This document shows positions 9,639 through 18,475 of a stretch of DNA of 64,000 nt, in pieces. The DNA lies in NCBI RefSeq assembly GCF_019973615.1, contig NZ_AP024238.1:992001-1056000 (forward strand), written 5' to 3'. The position numbers were made by a program, and so were the translations under genes. Positions within the stretch are counted from its first letter, which is position 1, and each line of letters starts with the position of its first letter. This stretch comes from Rhodoferax lithotrophicus (GTDB taxonomy: Bacteria > Pseudomonadota > Gammaproteobacteria > Burkholderiales > Burkholderiaceae_C). The notes below the pieces were generated by a model that had not been told where the DNA came from, made no database searches, and saw only the letters and a list, made by a program, of their open reading frames with translations.

Positions 9639-10031
9639 TCAGGGCTTTGGACCGGTTGGAAAAGGCCATGCAGCTTGAGGACTGAGCGTTGTTTTTGCTG
9701 TTGGCGTAGCTTCTGCGGCAGGTTTTGCCGCAGGTTTTTTTGTGGCCACGGCTTTCTTGGACGGTGCAGCTTTGGTCGCAGGAGCAGCTTTTTTTGCGGG
9801 AACTGCGGTGGCTACTGGCGCAGCTTTTTTGACAGGAGCGGTTTTTTTAGCTGCTGGCTTTGCTGTTGTCTCAGTTGGTTTCGCAGTCACTGCTTTTTTT
9901 GCTGGGGCAGATGCTTTTGCTGGGGCCACTTTCTTTGTTGCAGCCGGCTTTGTCGGCGCGGCTTTTTTGGCCACTACGGCCTTGGTTTCGGGAGCCGCTT
10001 TTTTCGCGGCAGGTTTTTTTGCAGTTGCCAT
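9639..10031 (-). CDS. Ala/Lys/Pro-rich histone H1-like protein
   Basis: 130 residues from ATG 10031, which has an excellent ribosome-binding site (AAGGAGAA); an in-frame ATG at 10049 is less likely. Almost the whole protein is made of degenerate KKAAPxKxA-type units, the composition of bacterial histone H1-like/AlgP/HctB-type nucleoid proteins, which bind DNA through lysine-rich disordered tails. Only the last 20 or so residues (SPQAAWPFPTGPKP end) break the pattern. The repetitive coding sequence is expected to vary in length between strains. Confidence 0.8.
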   Translation of the reverse strand: MATAKKPAAKKAAPETKAVVAKKAAPTKPAATKKVAPAKASAPAKKAVTAKPTETTAKPAAKKTAPVKKAAPVATAVPAKKAAPATKAAPSKKAVATKKPAAKPAAEATPTAKTTLSPQAAWPFPTGPKP

Positions 10032-10094
10032 TGAGTTCTCCTTGATCAATTTACAAAGAGCACTTCACGCGCTTCGGGTTGCGTCAAGTGATCC

Positions 10095-10122
10095 ATGATG
10101 TTGGGCTGGTTCCCAGCATCAT
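10095..10122. other. Stable 11-bp hairpin downstream of nrdB
   Basis: ATGATGTTGGG and CCCAGCATCAT can pair over 11 positions with a single G-T wobble around a 6-base loop. It lies between the nrdB stop (10199) and the histone-like gene. There is no T-tract, so it is at best a weak terminator or a 3' mRNA-stabilising structure. Confidence 0.45.
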
Positions 10123-10198
10123 GAACGGGGGAACACACTACCTGATGGCTGATTGCCATCAACGGAGCATGTGAAAAAGGTAAGGTCATGTTGCGTAT

Positions 10199-11407
10199 TT
10201 ATTCCCAAGACAATGCGCCACCAGACTGGTATTCGATGACACGCGTTTCGAAAAAGTTTCGCTCTTTCTTCAGGTCAATCATTTCGCTCATCCACGGGAA
10301 TGGATTCTCTTCATTGGGAAAGAGTGCTTCAAGTCCAATTTGAGTTGCGCGCCGGTTGGCAATGTAGCGCAGGTAGCCTTTGAACATGGACGCATTCATT
10401 CCCAGCACGCCTCGTGGCATCGTGTCTTCAGCGTAGCGGTATTCAAGGTCTACAGCCGTTTCAAATAAAGCTTTGATTTCAGCTTTGAATTCTGCCGTCC
10501 AGAGCTGTGGGTTTTCCAACTTGAGTTGATTGATCAAATCAATGCCAAAATTGCAATGCATCGATTCGTCGCGCAAGATGTATTGGTATTGCTCGGCTGC
10601 GCCAGTCATTTTATTTTGACGTCCGAGCGCCAGAATTTGTGTGAAACCGACGTAGAAGAACAAGCCTTCCATCAGGCAAGCAAAAACAATCAGGGATTTG
10701 AGTAGCGTTTGATCTGCCTCTGGTGTACCCGTTTTAAACTGTGGATCCATGATGGCTTCAATGAACGGAATCAAAAATTCGTCTTTATCCCGAATGGACT
10801 TGATCTCATGGTAGGCACTGAAAATCTCACCTTCGTCAAGCCCCAGCGACTCAACAATGTACTGGTATGCATGGGTATGAATAGCTTCTTCGAATGCTTG
10901 ACGCAGCAAAAACTGGCGGCACTCCGGGGCCGTGATATGACGGTAAGTACCCAGAACAATGTTATTGGCCGCAAGTGAATCTGCAGTTACAAAAAACCCC
11001 AGATTACGTTTGACGATACGACGTTCATCTTCACTTAGTCCGTTCGGATCTTTCCATAGGGCAATGTCTCGCGTCATGTTGACTTCTTGCGGCATCCAGT
11101 GATTGGCGCAGCTGGAGAGGTATTTTTCCCAAGCCCATTTGTATTTGAACGGTACCAGTTGATTGACATCAGTTTTGCCGTTAATGATGCGTTTATCTGC
11201 AGCATTAACCCGACGCTGTGTGCTCGTTACTGCATCAGATGAAGGTGGGTTGACAGGATGTGCCAATGGGACAGTCAGAGGTATCGCAGGTGATTCGACC
11301 AGAGCAGCTGATGGGCCAGAAAATCGTGCTGCCATCGGCGGATTCGGCAGGCTTGAAGTAGGCGGCAAACTGGCGGTAGGTGTAACTTCTTCGTCCCAGG
11401 ACAACAT
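10199..11407 (-). CDS. nrdB: Ribonucleotide reductase, class I small subunit
   Basis: 402 residues from ATG 11407 (an upstream TTG at 11419 is less likely). The overall sequence is strikingly like the chlamydial class Ic R2 protein ([38 protein letters not shown]). The position that is Phe in Chlamydia is Tyr181 here, and the first metal ligand is Asp143 rather than Glu. That predicts a tyrosyl-radical (class Ia-like) cofactor. Other ligands visible are E174 and H177. The first 60 or so residues are a Pro/Ala-rich extension. It pairs with NrdA, 125 bases upstream in the same direction, to make deoxyribonucleotides. Confidence 0.94.
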   Translation of the reverse strand: MLSWDEEVTPTASLPPTSSLPNPPMAARFSGPSAALVESPAIPLTVPLAHPVNPPSSDAVTSTQRRVNAADKRIINGKTDVNQLVPFKYKWAWEKYLSSCANHWMPQEVNMTRDIALWKDPNGLSEDERRIVKRNLGFFVTADSLAANNIVLGTYRHITAPECRQFLLRQAFEEAIHTHAYQYIVESLGLDEGEIFSAYHEIKSIRDKDEFLIPFIEAIMDPQFKTGTPEADQTLLKSLIVFACLMEGLFFYVGFTQILALGRQNKMTGAAEQYQYILRDESMHCNFGIDLINQLKLENPQLWTAEFKAEIKALFETAVDLEYRYAEDTMPRGVLGMNASMFKGYLRYIANRRATQIGLEALFPNEENPFPWMSEMIDLKKERNFFETRVIEYQSGGALSWE

Positions 11408-11532
11408 AGTGATTTCCAATCGGCTGATTATGAGAGCAGGTGGTAAAAAATGAAAGGTTTAGCGTATGAAATTTTCCAGATGTGATGAGGATTGTCGGAG
11501 TTCAACATCACATCGGTATCCACACCTTCACA

Positions 11533-14451
11533 TCACTGGCAAGACTCGCAGGTTGGGTCGTCCACTCCGCAGAATTTAACGTCTGTAGCTGGAATGTTGG
11601 CCATCTGTTGTCGAGCTGCTGCTGCAGCTGCCTCCAGTGCGCTCATGCCGTGTTGACTGCCTGATTGCTCGCCAGAAGAAACAGCATTCAGACGGCCCGC
11701 TGCCACAGTAGACTTTTCCACGTGGGTAGCAGATTGTGTGCGTAAATAGTAGGTGGTTTTTAGGCCACGAATCCAAGCTAGTTTATAAGTATCGTCGAGC
11801 TTTTTACCGGATGCGCCAGACATGTAGATATTCAGGGATTGCGCCTGATCAATCCATTTCTGACGACGTGATGCGGCCTCAACCAACCACCTGGTTTCAA
11901 CTTCAAAGGCCGTTGCGTAGAGCGACTTGATTTCAGGAGGTACGCGGTCAATCGGTCTGAGGGAACCATCAAAATGCTTTAAGTCCATCACCATTACATC
12001 GTCCCAGAGACCCAGACGTTTGAGGTCACGTACCAGATAACTATTGATGATAGTGAATTCGCCCGATAGATTGGATTTGACGGACAGGTTGCCAAAGCAG
12101 GGCTCTATGGAGGCATCTACTCCAATGATGTTGGAAATGGTAGCCGTAGGCGCTATGGCGACGCAGTTCGAGTTACGCATGCCGTCTTTGGCAATTTTTT
12201 GGCGCAAATTATCCCATTCAAGGGTGCTGGATCGATCAACATCCACATAACCACCGCGCTCTTTGCTCAGCATGTTCAATGTGTCCAAGGGCAACACGCC
12301 TTGATCCCAGAGGGAACCTTTGTAGCTTGAATATTTGCCACGTTCACGAGCCAATTCCGTGGAGGCCCAGTAGGCGTAATAACAAATGGCCTCCATGGAT
12401 TCATCGGCAAATTGAACAGCCGCTTCACTGGAGTAAGGGAGGCGCATCTCATAAAGGCAATCCTGAAATCCCATCAAGCCAAGTCCGACAGGGCGATGGC
12501 GCATATTGGAATCTCGTGCTTTCTTGACGGCGTAATAATTAATGTCAATCACGTTGTCGAGCATGCGCATGGCGGTATTGATGGTTTTTTTCAACTTGGC
12601 ATGATCAAGTTGGCCGTTTTTAAGATGCTGCAGCAAGTTCACCGAACCCAAATTGCACACGGCTGTTTCACTGTTGCTGGTGTTGAGGGTAATTTCGGTA
12701 CACAGGTTGCTTGAGTGCACTACACCAGCGTGTTGTTGGGGTGAGCGGATGTTGCAGGCATCCTTGAATGTGATCCAGGGGTGACCAGTTTCGAACAACA
12801 TGGTGAGCATCTTGCGCCACAGGTCTGTGGCCTGCACTGTCCGAAATGGTTTGATCTCGCTACGTGCTGCTTTTTCTTCATAGGCCACATAGGCCTCCTC
12901 AAAAGCTTGGCCGAACTTGTCATGCAAATCTGGCACGTTGTTGGGCGAGAACAAGGTCCATTGGCCTTTTTCCATCACTCTGCGCATGAACAAATCAGGA
13001 ATCCAGTTCGACGTGTTCATGTCATGTGTGCGGCGGCGATCATCACCCGTGTTCTTCCGCAGTTCCAGAAACTCTTCAATGTCCAGATGCCAGGTCTCCA
13101 GATAGGTGCACACCGCACCTTTACGCTTGCCACCCTGGTTCACCGCGACAGCGGTGTCGTTGACCACCTTCAGGAACGGTACGACACCTTGCGACTCGCC
13201 ATTGGTTCCCTTGATGTGGCTACCTAATGCACGCACACGTGTCCAGTCATTACCCAGGCCGCCTGCAAATTTGGACAATAAAGCGTTTTCCTTGATGGAC
13301 TCATAAATGCCATCAAGGTCATCGGGCACGGTGGTCAGGTAACAACTCGAAAGTTGCGAACGCAGTGTGCCGGCGTTGAACAGGGTCGGCGTGGATGACA
13401 TGAAATCAAAGCTGGACAACACCTCGTAAAACTCAATAGCGTGGGCTTCACGGTCAATCTCATTGAGTGACAGGCCCATGGCGACGCGCATGAAAAAGGC
13501 TTGTGGTAACTCAATGCGCTGTTTGCCAACATGCAAAAAGTAACGGTCATACAGGGTTTGAAGGCCAAGGTAATCAAATTGCAAATCACGTTCGGCCTTG
13601 AGGGCACCAGCAAGGCGTTGTAGGTCAAACTGTTGGAGTTTTTCATCCAGCAGATCATTTTCAACACCACGCTGGATAAATTGCGGGAAATAGTCTACAT
13701 AAGCCTGTTGCATATCTGCTTGCGCGACATCTTCACCCAAGACCTCTTTGGCGATGGTGTGAAACAGTAACCGTGCGGTGGCAAAGGTGTAGTCTGGGTC
13801 TTTTTCAATGAGGGTGCGCGCGGCCAGTACCGAGGCCTTGTAAACCTCTTCCATAGGCACGCCATCGTACAGGTTACGCATGGTTTCCACCATGATGGGC
13901 TCAGGTTTCACGTCGTGGCCCAAGCCACTACATGCGTCAGCAATGATATTTTTTAATCGAGCCAAGTCCAATACCACGCGTTGGCCCTTGTCGATAGCAT
14001 GAAGGACGGGATGTGCCTGTGTATGTTGCTCCATTTTTTGGGCACGTTCCTGGGTGCGCCTTTCACGGTACAGCACATAGGCGCGGGCAATCTCATGATG
14101 TCCTCCACGCATCAGTCCAAGTTCAACCTGGTCTTGCACGTCTTCAATATGAAAGGTGCCGCCGGCCGGGCGTGAGCGCATGAGTGCCCGAATGACGGTT
14201 TGAGTGAGTTCTTCCACTGTTTCCCGCACACTGGCAGATGCGGCACCTTGTGTGCCATGCACGGCTAAAAAAGCCTTCATCATGGCGACCGCGATTTTGT
14301 TGGGTTCAAAAGACACCACGGCACCATTGCGGCGGATGATTTGATACAGACTTATCTGACCGTCTGCGGATGTTGAAAGTAAGTTCAAGTCGGCCATCAA
14401 AGTCGGGTTGGCATGTAGGGTTGTGCTATTGGTGTTTTGGGCAATTTGCAT
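11533..14451 (-). CDS. nrdA: Ribonucleotide reductase, class I large subunit
   Basis: A 972-residue catalytic subunit, longer than E. coli NrdA because it carries two N-terminal ATP-cone domains: one around residues 28-135 (IIRRNGAVVSFEPNKI) and a second around 150-240. The barrel shows NLCTEITLNTS, the AVCNLGSVNL redox cysteine segment and PTATISNIIG. It ends in CxxxxxxCESCQ, the shuttle cysteine pair that passes electrons from thioredoxin/glutaredoxin. Duplicate cones suggest dATP-dependent oligomeric regulation. GAGG precedes the start; transcription is probably under NrdR control. Confidence 0.95.
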   Translation of the reverse strand: MQIAQNTNSTTLHANPTLMADLNLLSTSADGQISLYQIIRRNGAVVSFEPNKIAVAMMKAFLAVHGTQGAASASVRETVEELTQTVIRALMRSRPAGGTFHIEDVQDQVELGLMRGGHHEIARAYVLYRERRTQERAQKMEQHTQAHPVLHAIDKGQRVVLDLARLKNIIADACSGLGHDVKPEPIMVETMRNLYDGVPMEEVYKASVLAARTLIEKDPDYTFATARLLFHTIAKEVLGEDVAQADMQQAYVDYFPQFIQRGVENDLLDEKLQQFDLQRLAGALKAERDLQFDYLGLQTLYDRYFLHVGKQRIELPQAFFMRVAMGLSLNEIDREAHAIEFYEVLSSFDFMSSTPTLFNAGTLRSQLSSCYLTTVPDDLDGIYESIKENALLSKFAGGLGNDWTRVRALGSHIKGTNGESQGVVPFLKVVNDTAVAVNQGGKRKGAVCTYLETWHLDIEEFLELRKNTGDDRRRTHDMNTSNWIPDLFMRRVMEKGQWTLFSPNNVPDLHDKFGQAFEEAYVAYEEKAARSEIKPFRTVQATDLWRKMLTMLFETGHPWITFKDACNIRSPQQHAGVVHSSNLCTEITLNTSNSETAVCNLGSVNLLQHLKNGQLDHAKLKKTINTAMRMLDNVIDINYYAVKKARDSNMRHRPVGLGLMGFQDCLYEMRLPYSSEAAVQFADESMEAICYYAYWASTELARERGKYSSYKGSLWDQGVLPLDTLNMLSKERGGYVDVDRSSTLEWDNLRQKIAKDGMRNSNCVAIAPTATISNIIGVDASIEPCFGNLSVKSNLSGEFTIINSYLVRDLKRLGLWDDVMVMDLKHFDGSLRPIDRVPPEIKSLYATAFEVETRWLVEAASRRQKWIDQAQSLNIYMSGASGKKLDDTYKLAWIRGLKTTYYLRTQSATHVEKSTVAAGRLNAVSSGEQSGSQHGMSALEAAAAAARQQMANIPATDVKFCGVDDPTCESCQ

Positions 14452-14543
14452 GAGGTCCTCTGGTGAACTGATTTTTAATTGAATTAGGAGGGGTCTATAC
14501 AGACCAGGCCCTATAGGTCATTATTCGAATGGGGGCAGAGCTT

Positions 14544-14559
14544 ACCACTATATCTGTTG
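14544..14559. promoter_or_regulatory. NrdR box 1 upstream of nrdA
   Basis: ACCACTATATCTGTTG approximates the NrdR-box consensus (ACACWATATATWGTGT-like). It is the nrdA-proximal member of a pair whose starts are 31 bp apart, three helical turns, the usual tandem arrangement for the ATP/dATP-sensing repressor NrdR. Confidence 0.7.
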
Positions 14560-14574
14560 TTGATTGCCAATTAA

Positions 14575-14590
14575 ACACTATAGGTAGTGT
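14575..14590. promoter_or_regulatory. NrdR box 2 upstream of nrdA
   Basis: ACACTATAGGTAGTGT is a near-perfect palindrome matching the NrdR box. It overlaps the likely -10 element (TAAACA, complement of 14588-14593) of a promoter with -35 TTGTTA (complement of 14610-14615) and a 16-bp spacer, so bound NrdR would block RNA polymerase. Confidence 0.75.
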
Positions 14591-14615
14591 TTAATTTGTA
14601 ACGAATTTTTAACAA

Positions 14616-14863
14616 TATGTGTGGTACCCATCTTCCTGACATGCATGGACAGATGGAATGAGCGCTTGCTTCCGATATAAAAGTAAGCACTCAGCATTGG
14701 TCATGTGCGGTGTGCTACTCAGCGGTATTGCCAACGGGCACCCAGTTGCTTTGTGGCAGGGTCGGGTCTGCGTCGGCTGGATCGTTGATGGGCAAGAGGA
14801 TTCTGGCTTGAATCACGTGATCTGGTGGTGCTCACGCTGCGGATGCCCAAAGCCTTGAAATCG
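14616..14863. other. Intergenic region without a convincing gene
   Basis: Between the nrdA promoter and the hexR stop codon. Short open frames occur on both strands. A minus-strand stretch ending near 14720 (…PTLPQSNWVPVGNTAE) has protein-like composition and could be the tail of a decayed gene, but it has no start and no recognisable family. Nothing else was seen. Confidence 0.3.
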
Positions 14864-15712
14864 TCAGGCGTATCGCTTGCTGCGCAGATTGTTTTTCATC
14901 TCACGCAGCAGTGGTTGCAGTTTGTCCCCGCCAATACGCAAGGCCACACAGGTGGCCAAGATATCGATAATCATCAGGTGCAGCAGTCGCGACACCATTG
15001 GGCTGTAGCGGTCATAACCTTCCGGGTGATCAGCTGCCACGTGAATGTGCCCGGCTGAGGCCAGCGGTGAGCCACTGGCGGTAATCACAATGGTGGTGGC
15101 TCCGTTTTTGCGGGCAATGTCGCACGAGTCCATCAAGTCCCGTGTACGGCCCGAGTTGGAGATGACCACCACGCAGTCACCCGGTTGCAGCAGGGATGCG
15201 CTCATTACCTGCATGTGGCCGTCGCTGTAAGCCACGCCGTTGATCCCCAAACGAAAGAACTTGTGTTGCGCATCCTGCGCGACCACACCAGAGTTTCCCA
15301 CGCCAAAAAACTCGATCCGGCGGCCCGCCTTGTAGGCGTTTACCAAGGCATCAGCGGCTTTTTCAATGGCACTGGCAGACGCATCGTTGCGGTATTTCAA
15401 AAATGCGGCGACCGTGTTGTCAATCACTTTGACCATGATGTCACTGGTCTTGTCGTCTGCATCCACACTGCGGTGGATGAAGGGGACCCCCTCACTCACG
15501 CTACCAGCCAGCTTCAGCTTGAAGTCACTCAGACCGTCATAACCCACGCTGCGGCAAAAACGCACCACCGTGGGCTTGCTCACATGCGCCCGGTCAGCCA
15601 ATTCACTGACTGGCATCAGGGCAAAACTGCGTGGATCACTCAAGACCAGTTTGCCCACGCGCTGCTCGGCAGGGGCTAAGGATGGCAAAGAGGCTTTGAT
15701 TCGGTCAAGCAT
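14864..15712 (-). CDS. hexR: RpiR/HexR-type transcriptional regulator
   Basis: 282 residues. The N-terminal helix-turn-helix of the RpiR type (SELADRAHVSKPTVVRFCRSVGYDGLSDFK) is followed by a SIS sugar-phosphate-binding domain (FGVGNSGVVAQDAQHKFFRLG ... ISNSGRTRDLMD). HexR senses 2-keto-3-deoxy-6-phosphogluconate and represses zwf and Entner-Doudoroff genes in several proteobacteria. It lies 48 bases downstream of zwf on the same strand, supporting that identity. Confidence 0.85.
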   Translation of the reverse strand: MLDRIKASLPSLAPAEQRVGKLVLSDPRSFALMPVSELADRAHVSKPTVVRFCRSVGYDGLSDFKLKLAGSVSEGVPFIHRSVDADDKTSDIMVKVIDNTVAAFLKYRNDASASAIEKAADALVNAYKAGRRIEFFGVGNSGVVAQDAQHKFFRLGINGVAYSDGHMQVMSASLLQPGDCVVVISNSGRTRDLMDSCDIARKNGATTIVITASGSPLASAGHIHVAADHPEGYDRYSPMVSRLLHLMIIDILATCVALRIGGDKLQPLLREMKNNLRSKRYA

Positions 15713-15760
15713 GATGAGGTGTCAAAAAATCAAACGCAGGCGTTTGGAAAGAAGGGGAGC

Positions 15761-17215
15761 CTAACATTCTTCACTCCAGCAAAAACCATCGCGGGCAATC
15801 ATGGCGCTGGTAGCGCTGGGGCCCCAAGTGCCAGAGGCATAAGGGCGTGGACCCAGGGTATCGGCTTGCCAGTGGGTGAGGATCGGCTCCACCCAGCGCC
15901 AGGCCTCCTCTTGCTCGTCGCTGCGCACAAACAGGTTCAGTCGCCCGTCAATCACGTCCAGCAGCAGTCGCTCATACGCACCTACACGTTCCTGGCCAAA
16001 GCGTTTGTCAAAGTCCAGATCAAGCTGCACCGGGGCCAAGGTGTGAGAATTTTTGCGGTTGTCCTGACCCTGGGCTAGCAAGTGCAATTCCAACCCGTCT
16101 TTGGGCTGCAAATTGATCACCAACTGGTTGGCCATGCCAATTTGAGAATTAAAAATAGCGTGGGGCGTGGGTCTGAAATTCACCACAATACGTGCATCGC
16201 GCCCGGCCAGACGCTTGCCGGTACGAATATAAAACGGCACCCCTGCCCAGCGCCAGTTAGAGATTTCGGTGCGTAAGGCAACAAAAGTTTCCGTCGAGCT
16301 GGCCGGATTGACCCCTAGTTCGTCCCGGTAGGCGGCAACCGCTGCGCCACCAATGGCCCCTGCGCCGTATTGGCCCCGAATCACATCTTGCGTCAGGGTT
16401 TCGCTTGTCCAGGGTTTCAGAGAGCGCAATACCTTAAGCTTTTCGTCACGAATGGCATCGGCATGTGAGTTGATGGGCGGCTCCATGCCAATGGCACACA
16501 GCAGTTGCAGTGCATGGTTTTGCACCATGTCACGCAGTGCGCCCGTGGTCTCGTAAAACGCACCACGTTTTTCCACGCCCAATTCTTCGGCAATGGTGAT
16601 CTGGATATTGGCAATGTGCTCGCGCCGCCACAGAGGCTCAAACAGGGCGTTGCCAAAGCGCAAGGCAAACAGGTTTTGTACCGCAGGTTTGCCCAGGTAG
16701 TGGTCAATACGAAAAACCTGGTTTTCGCTGAACACCTGTCCGACGCTGTGGTTGATGGCCCGGTTGCTGGCCAGATCGTGGCCGAGTGGTTTTTCCAGCA
16801 CCACGCGAGTCTGTGGTGTGTTCAGCCCTGCTGCAGAGAGTTGTTCAACGATGGTGGTAAACAGTGTGGGTGCGGTAGCCAGGTACATCACCACCGTGTC
16901 GGCCTGGCGTTGGGCCAGCTTGTCGCGCAGGTAGGTGTAATGCTCGGGTTTGGACAGATCCATGCTGACAAATTCAAGCAAACTGGAAAAACGTGCAAAC
17001 TCGTCCGCACTGGGGCGTTTAGCCAGATCTACCTGATCAAAGCGGCTCAGGATCAAGGCACGATAGCGTTCATCGCTCAGGTCGTCCCGGCCTACACCAA
17101 TGATGCGCGCACCTTCGGGCAGGGTGCCATGTTTGAAAGCTTGAAACAAGGCTGGCATTAGTTTGCGCCAAGACAAGTCGCCGGTACCGCCAAAAAGAAC
17201 AAGATCAAAGCTCAT
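15761..17215 (-). CDS. zwf: Glucose-6-phosphate 1-dehydrogenase
   Basis: A 484-residue enzyme making 6-phosphogluconolactone and NADPH. It shows the N-terminal nucleotide motif FGGTGDLSWRKL, the active-site RIDHYLGKP (family norm RIDHYLGKE; here Pro follows Lys) and the FYIRTGKRL segment. It opens the zwf-hexR pair and is divergent from the ABC-transporter operon. Confidence 0.94.
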   Translation of the reverse strand: MSFDLVLFGGTGDLSWRKLMPALFQAFKHGTLPEGARIIGVGRDDLSDERYRALILSRFDQVDLAKRPSADEFARFSSLLEFVSMDLSKPEHYTYLRDKLAQRQADTVVMYLATAPTLFTTIVEQLSAAGLNTPQTRVVLEKPLGHDLASNRAINHSVGQVFSENQVFRIDHYLGKPAVQNLFALRFGNALFEPLWRREHIANIQITIAEELGVEKRGAFYETTGALRDMVQNHALQLLCAIGMEPPINSHADAIRDEKLKVLRSLKPWTSETLTQDVIRGQYGAGAIGGAAVAAYRDELGVNPASSTETFVALRTEISNWRWAGVPFYIRTGKRLAGRDARIVVNFRPTPHAIFNSQIGMANQLVINLQPKDGLELHLLAQGQDNRKNSHTLAPVQLDLDFDKRFGQERVGAYERLLLDVIDGRLNLFVRSDEQEEAWRWVEPILTHWQADTLGPRPYASGTWGPSATSAMIARDGFCWSEEC

Positions 17216-17278
17216 GAGTCATGTGTGAATGGAGTGATGAAATTTGGAAAAACGGTGGTAATGTAACTTAGTTTCAAT

Positions 17279-17384
17279 ATTTTTGTGAAATTTGGTAACT
17301 GAAAGGGTTGATATGGCGCAAACATGGCGTTTTCCCGGGCATGTAGAAGCAAATAGTGACGTTACAGTGACATTTTTGTGAAAT
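17279..17384. promoter_or_regulatory. 13-bp direct repeat in the zwf / ABC-transporter divergent region
   Basis: ATTTTTGTGAAAT occurs at 17279-17291 and again, identical, at 17372-17384. One copy lies close to zwf and one close to the binding-protein gene. This is suggestive of a regulator shared by the two divergent transcripts, but the sequence does not match the HexR palindrome I know, so the factor is unassigned. Confidence 0.35.
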
Positions 17385-17416
17385 CAATCGGGATTTCAGG
17401 ACTATTTGGAGATGTC

Positions 17417-18427
17417 ATGAAGAAGCTGTTTGTTGTGTCTACCCTTGCCCTCGCTGCTGGTTTTGTGCAAGCGGACACCGTCAACGTGATTTGTTCAGTT
17501 CAAGCCGAGTGGTGCAACATGATCGGCACCGTGTATGGCAAAACCACCGGTACCAAAATCAACATTTCGATGAAAGGCTCTGGCGAAGCGCTGGCGCAGT
17601 TGATCGCCGAAAAAGACAACCCCAAGACCGACATCTGGTTTGGTGGCACCGGTGACCCGCACTTACAAGCTGCCGAGCAAGGTTTGTCACTCGAATACAA
17701 GTCCCCTAGCTTGAGCCAATTGCAGGTCTGGTCACAGCAACAAGCGGCGCAGTCCAAGTTTCGCACCGTAGGTATTTACTCTGGCCCATTGGGATTTGGT
17801 TACAACACCGAGTTATTGGCCAAGAAAAAGCTGCAGCCGCCCAAGGTCTGGGCTGATTTGCTGAATCCCGCACTCAAGGGTGAAATCCAGGTGGCCAACC
17901 CGGCCTCCAGCGGCACCGCTTACACCATGGTGGCCACCCTGGTGCAAATGATGGGTGAAGAACAGGCTTTTGAGTACATGAAAAAACTGCACAAAAACAT
18001 TAGCCAGTACACCCGCAGTGGTACCGGCCCGATCAAGGCTGCCGCACGGGGTGAAACCACCGTGTCGATCAGCTTTGTGCATGACGCACCCGGCGAAAAA
18101 ATGAACGGCTTTCCGGTCGAGGCCATCACCCCGGCCGATGGCACGGGGGCTGAAATTGGCTCCATGAGTATCATCAAAGGCGCACGTAATCTGGAGGCCG
18201 CCAAGAAGTTTTACGAATGGGCATTAACTCCGGCAGCACAGGAAATGGCCGCTGCGGCCAAGCAATTCCAGGTGCCATCCAACAAGTCCGCCAAAGTTGA
18301 CAAAAATGTGCCAGATTTCAAGAAAATCAAGTTCATCAACTACGACTACGCCAAGTACGGTGCTTCGGCCGAGCGCAAGCGCCTGATTGCCAAATGGGAA
18401 AAAGAAGTCAATTCTTTGCCTCGTTAA
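17417..18427 (+). CDS. Periplasmic binding protein of an Fbp/Afu-type ABC transporter
   Basis: 336 residues from ATG 17417 (GGAG 5 bases upstream; an in-frame ATG 39 bases earlier lacks one). A clear signal peptide (MKKLFVVSTLALAAGFVQA) is followed by a type II periplasmic-binding fold of the FbpA/AfuA family (ICSVQAEW, GSGEALAQLIAEKDNPKTDIWFGG). Ligands in this family include ferric iron, phosphonates and, for AfuA, hexose phosphates. No FbpA-type iron-binding tyrosine pair stands out. The position beside zwf/hexR makes a sugar-phosphate ligand worth testing. Confidence 0.85.
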   Translation: MKKLFVVSTLALAAGFVQADTVNVICSVQAEWCNMIGTVYGKTTGTKINISMKGSGEALAQLIAEKDNPKTDIWFGGTGDPHLQAAEQGLSLEYKSPSLSQLQVWSQQQAAQSKFRTVGIYSGPLGFGYNTELLAKKKLQPPKVWADLLNPALKGEIQVANPASSGTAYTMVATLVQMMGEEQAFEYMKKLHKNISQYTRSGTGPIKAAARGETTVSISFVHDAPGEKMNGFPVEAITPADGTGAEIGSMSIIKGARNLEAAKKFYEWALTPAAQEMAAAAKQFQVPSNKSAKVDKNVPDFKKIKFINYDYAKYGASAERKRLIAKWEKEVNSLPR

Positions 18428-18475
18428 TCTGATGCCTGCCCGGTTTTCCAGGGCAGTCAAATCAAAGTATTCGCC

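Noticed and set aside
9675..10098. Plus-strand frames opposite the histone-like gene (Cys/Phe-rich or Ala/Phe-rich)
   Set aside because: They are the complement of AAG/GCC-type codons; the minus frame has the ribosome-binding site and terminator.
14658..14858. 66-codon plus-strand frame between nrdA and hexR
   Set aside because: No family, no ribosome-binding site; the minus strand looks slightly more protein-like but also lacks a start.
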